DNA of 64,000 nt from Erythroxylum novogranatense. Taxonomy: Eukaryota; Streptophyta; Magnoliopsida; Malpighiales; Erythroxylaceae. Under the pieces are notes generated by a model, which had not been told where the DNA came from, searched no databases, and saw only the letters and a program-made list of their open reading frames with translations. The stretch is taken from assembly GCA_029891385.1 (NCBI GenBank), contig CM057224.1:34787005-34851004 (forward strand), in the 5' to 3' direction. Shown here piece by piece: positions 57,250 through 64,000 of this stretch. Each line of letters starts with the position of its first letter. Positions within the stretch are counted from its first letter, which is position 1. The position numbers were made by a program, and so were the translations under genes.

Positions 57250-59050
57250 GCTTTCCCGGATGGTAATCTATCATCAAGTCATAATCTTTTAAAGAACTCT
57301 AACCATCGCCTTTGCCTCAAATTCAGCTCTTTCGGGTCAACAAGTATTTAAGGCTCTTATGATCTGTAAATATCCTAGTGGTAACTCCATATAGATAATG
57401 TCTCCAAATCTTCAATGCAAAGATTATAGCAGCCAACTCCAAGTCATGGATCGGATAGTTCATCTCATAAGGCTTCAACTGCCTAGAGGCATAAGCAATC
57501 ACTTTCTCTCCTTGCATCAATACACACCCTAAACCCTTCTTAGAGGCATCACTGTACACAATGTACCCATCATCACCGTAAGGCAATGTCGAATCGGTGC
57601 GGTTGTAAGCCGCTTCTTCAACTCCTCAAACTACTCGCACTCCTCACCATTCAAATTTTGATTCTTCCTTGTCAACTTGGAAAGTGGAGCAGCTATCAAG
57701 GAAAATCCTCCACAAACCTCCCCAGTAATATCCAAATAATCCCAAGAAACTTCTCACTTGGCTACATTCTTTGGCGCTCCCATTTAACCACAGCCTTCTA
57801 TCTTCGTGGATCCACATGCACTCCCGCGCCAGAGATCACATGCCCCAAAATACCATTTCCTTAGCCAAAATTCGATTTATCGAATTTGGCATATAGCTCA
57901 TTCTTCCTCAATGTCTCCAAAGTAATCCTTAAATGATCCTCGTGCTCCTCATCACTCTTAGAATAGACCAATATATCATCAATAAAGACAATGATAAATT
58001 GATCTAGAAAGACTTAAAGACTCTATTCATCAAATCCATAAAGACCGCAAGAGCATTCGTTAACCCGAAAGGCATAACCAAAACTCAAAGTGGCCATACC
58101 TCCCTAAAAGCAAGATTTGACACATCGGTCTCCTTAATCCTCAACTCGATGATAACCCGATCTCAAAGCTATCTTGGAAAAGACTCTCGCCCTTGCAACT
58201 CGATCAAACAAGTCATCAATGCGTGGAGCGGATACCGTTCTTAACAAAGAGTATAGTTCACTTCCTATAATCCACACACATCCGCAACGACCCATCTTTC
58301 TTCTTTACAAAAGAACCGAGCTCCCAAGGCTAAGAGCTCGCCTAATGTAACCCTTCTCTAAAAGATCCTCCAATTGCACCTTAAGCTCCTTCAATTCACG
58401 AGCCATCCGATATATGGAATTGAGATTAGCGAAGGCTCGAATGAAGCTCAATGGAAACTCAATTTCCCTAGAGGAGGTAGTCCCGCAATTCCTCGAAAGA
58501 CATCCGGAATTCCTCGACTCTCGGAATGTCTTCCAACCTCCTCTATCTGCCTCCATATCTAGCACATAAGCCAAAAAGGCCTCACATCCTCGCTCATCAT
58601 TCTCTTTGCCATCATAGCTGAAATAACCCGAGGTGGATCGACTTTTCTATCTCCCATGAGTATCACTTTCCTGCCATCCTCTAGCTCTAACTCCACCGCC
58701 TTCTATTTACAATCTAAAGTAACATGATACCTCTCTAATATGTCCATACCTAGATCACATCCAATCCTCCCATCTTCGAGGCATCGATCCACCACCAATT
58801 TTCCTCCACTAATCTCTATCTCACAACCTCTATATACTGATCGATAATAATATATTGGCCGATTGAGTACTCACAATCAGCGGAGTATCCAATGGGCTCA
58901 AACTCCTCCTAGAAATAGTCCCACCAAGACACAAAAGAATGGGTAAAACCCGAGTCAATCATAGCAAGCACATAATCATCAAACAGCTTTAACCATACCC
59001 GCCATAACTTCGCGCGGTCTCTGCCTCCTCTCGAGTCATGGCAAACACTG
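57250..59050 (-). pseudogene. gypsy-3 protease, reverse transcriptase and RNase H
   Basis: Protease active site on minus: LAMIDSG.THSFVS at about 58945-58985 (DSG kept). RT: PYRMAPRELKELKVQLEDLLEKGYIRR (58305-58450), KKDGS near 58290, and the catalytic FIDD box at 57975-57986 (IVFIDDILVY). RNase [62 protein letters not shown] (57323-57586), with the D-E-D residues visible. At least ten small indels break the frame, mostly single-base, yet all key residues are readable. Confidence 0.9.
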
Positions 59051-59099
59051 GCCGAACTTGCCCTCTGGATCTGCTCCGAGGATAAGCTCTTAGACCTCC

Positions 59100-60259
59100 A
59101 GAGCTACCCACTTCATCACAACTTTTCTCGAGCCATCGCCTCTGTCCCTAGAGGGTCTGCATCCGAGATCCCTCTCTCCGTCCGGCTTGGGACAAAACTT
59201 AGCGATATGCCCTTTGGCCACAATTGAAGCATGCACCGATACTCAAACATTGTCCCTTATGATACCCCCACAATACTCACACTTTGGAAGAGGTGGCCTC
59301 TCCCATCCACTCTTCTACCACCGCCACGATGAAGCTTGGTGAGAAACAGAGGAATCCTCAATGATCTAGCCGGCTTCCACACCTGCTCCTCTCCTCGACT
59401 ACGCAGAAAGGTTCTCGCACTTCTCTCGATTAAGTACCACCTCCCTCCGAACCGATCTCTCCTTCCTCTTCCTGTTAATCGCACTCTTGATGTTCTCGAG
59501 GTTCTCAACCTCGCCGCTTCAACCAATCTGCTGAAGTCACGAAGTTCTGACTATCACCTTCTCTCGATAGCCAGTGCAAACCCGACTCAAATCGACGGCA
59601 GACTTAGCAATTCACTCAACCTCATCTCTGCAAAGATATCTAGACAATCGTGAACCGACGTCAGATTCATCGACCGTCATCTCCTCTCGGTAAGGCTTAG
59701 GAATTCCCTCTGCTTCGTTGAATGTACACTTCAGATAAATACTTCTTCCTAAAAGCAAGAAGGAAGTCCTCCCATACTAACCTGCTTGTTTCAAATGGCT
59801 CCCCTAAGACACACTCCCACCAATGCAAGGCATCCTCAAGCGAGGCTTGCAAAAGATAAACAACTTTGTCGCCAACCTCACAATCCATCCGATCCAAAGA
59901 CTCTCTGCTTTCCTCAACCAGTCTCACTTCTTCCGGATCCGAGGTTCTAAAGAAATCCACTGCCCATACTTCCTCACTTGTCAAACCGCCTCCCTTCTTA
60001 GTGGGGTCAACCAGAAGCTCGAGGCATTTGACCCATACTTTGAACAAAGCTCAGGTAAATGCCTGAATAGCCTGGGTCTAACGCAGCACTTGCTCGCATG
60101 CACTAGGTGATCACTGAGTCTCAGGAATGAAGAGGCTCAATACCGCCTTAGAGGGGCCTCACCCACTCCCGGCTACGGACTCATCCATGCTCTCCTCCTC
60201 GACGGAGAGTCAGTGCAATGAACCTTGAAAACTCCTCGTGTCCTTCGACGAGGTGGCAT
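59100..60259 (-). pseudogene. gypsy-3 gag with zinc knuckles
   Basis: Likely start at the ATG read at 60259 (MPPRRRTRGVF), about 180 bp after the PBS. The Retrotrans_gag core is in 59697-60047: DKVVYLLQASLEDALHWWECV, WEDFLLAFRKKYLSEVY. The basic C-terminal part is broken. At 59180-59285 two knuckles are readable across small shifts: CEYCGG... and ACF/I-NCG..GHIAKFCPKPD. Coat protein and RNA binding. Not translatable as a whole. Confidence 0.88.
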
Positions 60260-60436
60260 CGCACTCTTCAATGAAAATACTAGTGATTAGCTACAATTCG
60301 CTTTTAAGCTTAGTTCCTATATGTATGCATGATATGCATGTCACGTAATGCAAACAATCAATTCATAAAGTAAACATTTAATCACATACAAAACAATGTT
60401 CCCTACTATACATTTTAAGCCTAGGAGTAAGCCTAA

Positions 60437-60448
60437 GCTCTGATACCA
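60437..60448 (-). other. gypsy-3 primer-binding site (tRNA-iMet)
   Basis: GCTCTGATACCA on +, i.e. TGGTATCAGAGC on minus, 5 bp from the 5' LTR end. Confidence 0.92.
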
Positions 60449-60453
60449 AACAA

Positions 60454-63400
60454 TATTGGACCCCGTCTCTGAGGCCCAACATTCAAACCCATAAAAACAT
60501 ACATAAGCATAGAGGACCCAAAACCGACACAAAAATGGGCCACAAAAGGAGAAATCTAAAAAATAGAAAATTTGGCTTTGGATTGTTAGGAAAATATGTT
60601 CCTTACTCTCTAACGGTTCCAACGCCACTGAAATCGTTCAATTCGGATTTGAAATGAAAAAGTTATGGCAAAAATACTATCTTAAAGAAAATAAAGGAAA
60701 ACAAATTCCCTCTACCGACGCCATGTAAATATTTGAAAACTTTATAGGCAAAATTACTGATAGGCTCCTTCATAAAAAGTGTAGGTTTATGCCTCTAGTT
60801 TCATTTAAAACAAGAATTGCCTCAATCCAAGCCCTATAGCTCCAGATATTTAAAAATTAGTGAGGTATATTCAGAAAGAATCAGCCGACCTCCACACTTT
60901 GTTTCAAAACACCTTTTTCAATTTAAAATAAAAATTGATAAGTAAAATGTAGAAGGTTAGAAAAATCTCTTAGAAAACCATCGGTTCAAAAATCAGCTCA
61001 ATCGGAGGTCTGTGCAAAAAGTTATGACCAAAAGAAGGGGGAGGGGTCGGTCGGCCAGAGACCGACCCCAATTGCTCGCAAGAGCCCGGCCTACCGGGCT
61101 CTTGGCGGGCGCTGGGCGAGCGCGGGCGCTCGCTCGCTCGCGAGCGCCTGGGCGACCTGCCCTACCGCCCGACCTAACCTACTTCTAACCCTCATAACTT
61201 TTGACTCCGAGCTCCAAATTAGACACGGTCGGAAGCGTTGGAAAGCTAGGAAAAAAATCTATATTTTTCAAGAAGGATCCAAAGACTAGCTCGGCCATTA
61301 AGGGAAACAAATTTTTAACACAAAGGCCGATCGACTAGCTCTCCCTAACAGCATCAGAACTTACGACCTCCATAACTTTTGACCCAGAACTCCAAATTTA
61401 ACAAACTTAGTGTCTATGGAAAGATAAAAGAATTATCTACAACTTTCATGAAGACCACCGACCTATATTCCAACTCTATATGGGTCAAAAGTGGACTCAA
61501 AGCTTCTACTAACAATCTGTCACTTTGACAGCACCTACATTTAATTCCAACGACTTACACCTACCAATTTAACTCCTCTTAAATAGTTCATAAAACCTCC
61601 TGGGAGAGCTCTACAGCCCGGCTAACAACCTCAACAATATTAAATGATCTCATACTACTTGTACCAACCCAGAAATTGCAGAAAACACACATACCCAGAA
61701 TTCTACAAGACTTTCACAACTCACACACCATAGCAAATTTTCCAGCAAGCTCTCCCAAGACAAAAACCCAGCAGAAACCCAACAGCAACTCAAACACAAC
61801 CTTCATTCCACATTTTCTACCTAAACACATGCATTAACTGCAAGTAACATAATTATACAAAAGGGAATACTTGTTCTCTTCATTCTCATTTCTAATCCAA
61901 CCAAAAGTGCATTTATAGCTTTGATTACATAACAACTTATTCATCATGATTTAACACCAAGTACAAAATACAAAAGATGCTCCATGCTTGTTATGCTTGC
62001 AAAGCTATCCCAAAAGTGAGTCATTAACTTAATGCAAAAATATCTAAAGTCTTGGAGTTTTCCCGATGCCTTGCAAGGTCCGATGCTAGACTTGAGCTTT
62101 TTCACCTGTGGAGGGAAAATGGGGTGAGCTAACACGGCTCAGTGGCTAATACGCCTATAGCCATCATAATGAGCCATGCAACACATATATTCATACATAT
62201 AGTCATGCATATATCAACAAATCCTAAAACATTCACAGAACATCATTTTAGGCGTAACAAACATACATTACATAAAGCCTAACATGATAACTTTATCAAT
62301 TATAACACTTATGATGCATCATACACAACGAAGTTTGAATAAAAAATGCACAATCACATGGCTAGAGAGTTTCAGAACACAACGAATAAACCAAGTTTAT
62401 CAGAAACACAACGAGTCCGATTTCTCAGATCTCGTGGCCATAAGCGGCAAATGGAGAAGGCTAGGTCAACGTGCACGTGACTATCACAACGGGTTCTCTT
62501 GCCCACACACACAAATAATCTATGCTCAAATAGTTTCATTCATAGGTTTCTTCAAAATTTTCAAGTATGCACAATTTCATACTTTACATAATTCCATACT
62601 TTACATTTCTTTCAAAGACAAGATGCCACATTTAACATACATATCCAAATATTCATCTAAATCAACTTTTACACAAATATAAAACAAAGCACATAAGCAT
62701 ACAAGGTCACCCATTACATAATGACTATAAACGATTACCCACCTAAAATGTCAAAATCGAGTTCACAAATGTCCTTCCTCTCTCTCTTGAGTGAGGTTTC
62801 CTTAGTTCCTTCAATAAAACACATCTCGATTTAATTTCGAAACTCATCGGAAAGTTATAACATTCAAGAATCAAAGGAAAACTAACAATAACCTCAAATC
62901 TAACCTATCTATAACCCATTTAAGCTAGAATAACCAAAACCCTAGCTTAGGAATCACAAAACCACTCATCTCTTCTTTCTTTCTTCATTCCTACACAAAC
63001 CCTAACCTTCATTTCATCCCCTTTCTTGAATCTAACTCAAAGGAAGATAGATACTTACCTTAAGCTCTTGATTTCTCTTCCCTTTTTCCACTTTTCTTCT
63101 TCTTTCTTCTTCTCCACAAGCCTCCCACGATTTTCTCCCTTCCTTTCTTCCTTGGCCGAAAGTCCTCTTCTTCTTCTCTCACGTTTTATTCTCTTCTTTC
63201 TTTTGTTTTACGACACTTGCTTACTCCTCTTCTCCTCTTTAATTCACTTATTCTCATTTAACTCTTCCTACACCAAAACTATGTAGTTTTGGCTTCTCAC
63301 TTAAGTTCCTTTGGGCTCTCCTCCTCCTCTCAAGCCCACTACCACCAAACCCACTTATTCTAATCCTCCTTCTTCATTCTAACAACTCTTTAAGCCCACT

Positions 63401-63593
63401 CCTCCAATAGGCCCATTCTAATAATCTAACTCTAATCTCTAATTCCCCTTTTTAATACTAAAAATATAAGACTCATCCTTTAAAATATATTGAAACAATT
63501 TAAGGCAAAAATTAAGGGATAAACAAAAGAAATTAATTAAATAAATAAATAAAAATAATAATAATAATAAAGAAAAATTTTTGGAACCCAACA
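60454..63593 (-). repeat. gypsy-3 5' LTR
   Basis: 3140 bp. The outer end on minus is TGTTGGGTTCC and the inner end GGGGTCCAATA (expected GGTCCAACA, one change). Features on minus, in order: purine-rich leader (63050-63200), donor-like AAGGTAAGTATC (63055-63066), the GTCACGTGCACG block (62411-62482), acceptor-like CTCCACAGGTG (62103-62113), palindromes (61043-61160) and ATAACTTTT modules. TAATAA and AAATA repeats mark its outer end. Confidence 0.93.
61043..61160. repeat. GC-rich palindrome cluster in gypsy-3 5' LTR
   Basis: GGGGTCGGTC/GACCGACCCC (arms 61043-61052 and 61060-61069), AAGAGCCCGG/CCGGGCTCTT (61080-61089 and 61094-61103), GCGAGCGC/GCGCTCGC (61116-61123 and 61126-61133), then CTCGCTCGCGAGCG. 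All are perfect inverted repeats with loops of 2-7 bases. The GC content is far above the flanks. Confidence 0.92.
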
Positions 63594-64000
63594 AGCTCAC
63601 CCTCCCTTTTTCATCCCCATCTCCAGGTATGCAGGAGATTGGATGAAAGCATGTTAAGATTTTATGCTCGTTTTGTATAACATGTGTTTTGTATAAAGTA
63701 GAGTTGATACTGACGTTGTATAAGTCTTGGATATGGCTTAAATTGCCATATATGTATTTCAAGCATTTGCTTTCAGGATGTATGAAAATTAAGAAATTGT
63801 ATAGAGTTGAGTAAGTTGTATATGATGATTTATGAATTTGTGAATGGTAATGAAATTGTATTGAATTGATCTTATGAATGTGAGTTGGACATGTAAAGAT
63901 ATGTATGAATGTGTATGATGATGGGTTTATGGTTATGTATGTAAATGATTGCAGTGTTTAGATCTAAAATTGCGTTTTTTCTGCTGAGATCCCGGACGGA

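Larger units (their letters stand above)
53883..63593 (-). mobile_element. Ty3/gypsy chromovirus gypsy-3 (Tekay-like), minus strand, disabled
   Basis: 5' LTR 60454-63593 (3140 bp), 3' LTR 53883-55657 (1775 bp), target duplication AGCTC at 53878-53882 and 63594-63598. PBS at 60437-60448, PPT at 55658-55671. Coding order right to left: gag with knuckles, protease, RT, RNase H, integrase, chromodomain. The Tekay-like assignment rests on the chromodomain (ILD.KE..LRNK..LVKVLWRNH..EEATWE) after integrase and on the long LTRs. The 3' LTR lost about 1.37 kb relative to the 5' LTR. Many small indels disable the internal genes. Confidence 0.94.
41025..64000 (+). mobile_element. Long gypsy LTR, plus strand, split by copia-2 and gypsy-3, open at right edge
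   Basis: Pieces: 41025-43949, 53691-53882 and 63594-64000. They join across the two insertions at the target duplications AGAAA and AGCTC. It starts TGTTGGACCCCG. It contains a palindrome cluster (41684-41840), several ATAACTTTT modules, TATA box 42859-42866, donor-like AAAGGTATG (42973), the GTCACGTGCACG block (43715-43783), and, after rejoining, CCACGAGCTCACCCTCCC...CCAGGTATGC (53869-53882 plus 63599-63636), the block found at the same relative place in the other LTRs. Whether a full element or a solo LTR lies to the right cannot be seen. Confidence 0.82.

Noticed and set aside
60341..60628. 95-residue minus-strand ORF starting MALEPLES, with a copy at 53845-54057
   Set aside because: The shared part is LTR sequence; in one copy it runs through the PBS. 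No domain.

Overview
The window is plant nuclear DNA, most likely from a eudicot with a large, repeat-rich genome. The evidence is one intact RING-H2 ATL ubiquitin-ligase gene with a plant-type layout, many angiosperm retrotransposon lineages (Tork-like copia, chromodomain Ty3/gypsy, plant L1 LINEs, PIF/Harbinger), tRNA-iMet primer-binding sites and AT-rich intergenic DNA. No species can be named from the sequence alone. The ATL gene (21030-22148, + strand) is the only intact host gene I can support.

Layout, left to right. 1-662: anonymous flank. 668-8791: copia-1, a complete but broken Tork-like copia element (TSD GTTGC, LTRs of 544 and 535 bp). Its pol is split by a 2.7-kb solo gypsy LTR at 4610-7347 (TSD AAAAG). 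8797-12660: gene-poor DNA with a roughly 70-bp-arm foldback carrying pol III-like boxes (11055-11264). About 12660-19010: degenerate L1 LINE on the minus strand. 19439-20434: 1-kb TRIM-like LTR element on the minus strand. 20435-22408: ATL gene with promoter and 3' flank.

From 22.4 kb to the right edge everything is nested transposons. A minus-strand chromovirus (integrase, chromodomain and LTR, 22409-24435) is cut by a plus-strand copy of the same family (LTR, PBS, gag and protease, 24436-26120; RT, 32448-32848). That copy is interrupted by a second minus-strand LINE (26121-32437), which itself holds a piece of a gypsy LTR (28453 to about 31590). The plus copy is interrupted again by a PIF/Harbinger transposon (from about 32849). 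The Harbinger 3' end is cut by an LTR-rich minus-strand gypsy (34753-41024) that contains a solo LTR (36908-39639). A plus-strand LTR starts at 41025 and runs past the window end. It is split by copia-2 (43950-53690, TSD AGAAA) and by a full-length Tekay-like gypsy on the minus strand (53883-63593, TSD AGCTC).

The most interesting signals are in the long LTRs. Five families, one of them copia, carry a cluster of short palindromes whose sequence is different in each family. A sixth LTR has a pyrimidine-rich repeat in the comparable place. The gypsy LTRs also share a recurrent module of about 90 nt that starts with ATAACTTTT, a conserved GTCACGTGCAC/CTTCTCCCGG block, and a CTCAGGT-like block that looks like a splice acceptor. 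A technical signal is also visible: several blocks between about 48 and 63 kb have many small deletions compared with their LTR partners, often CTG or CAG reduced to CG. This may be consensus error at methylated CHG sites rather than biology.
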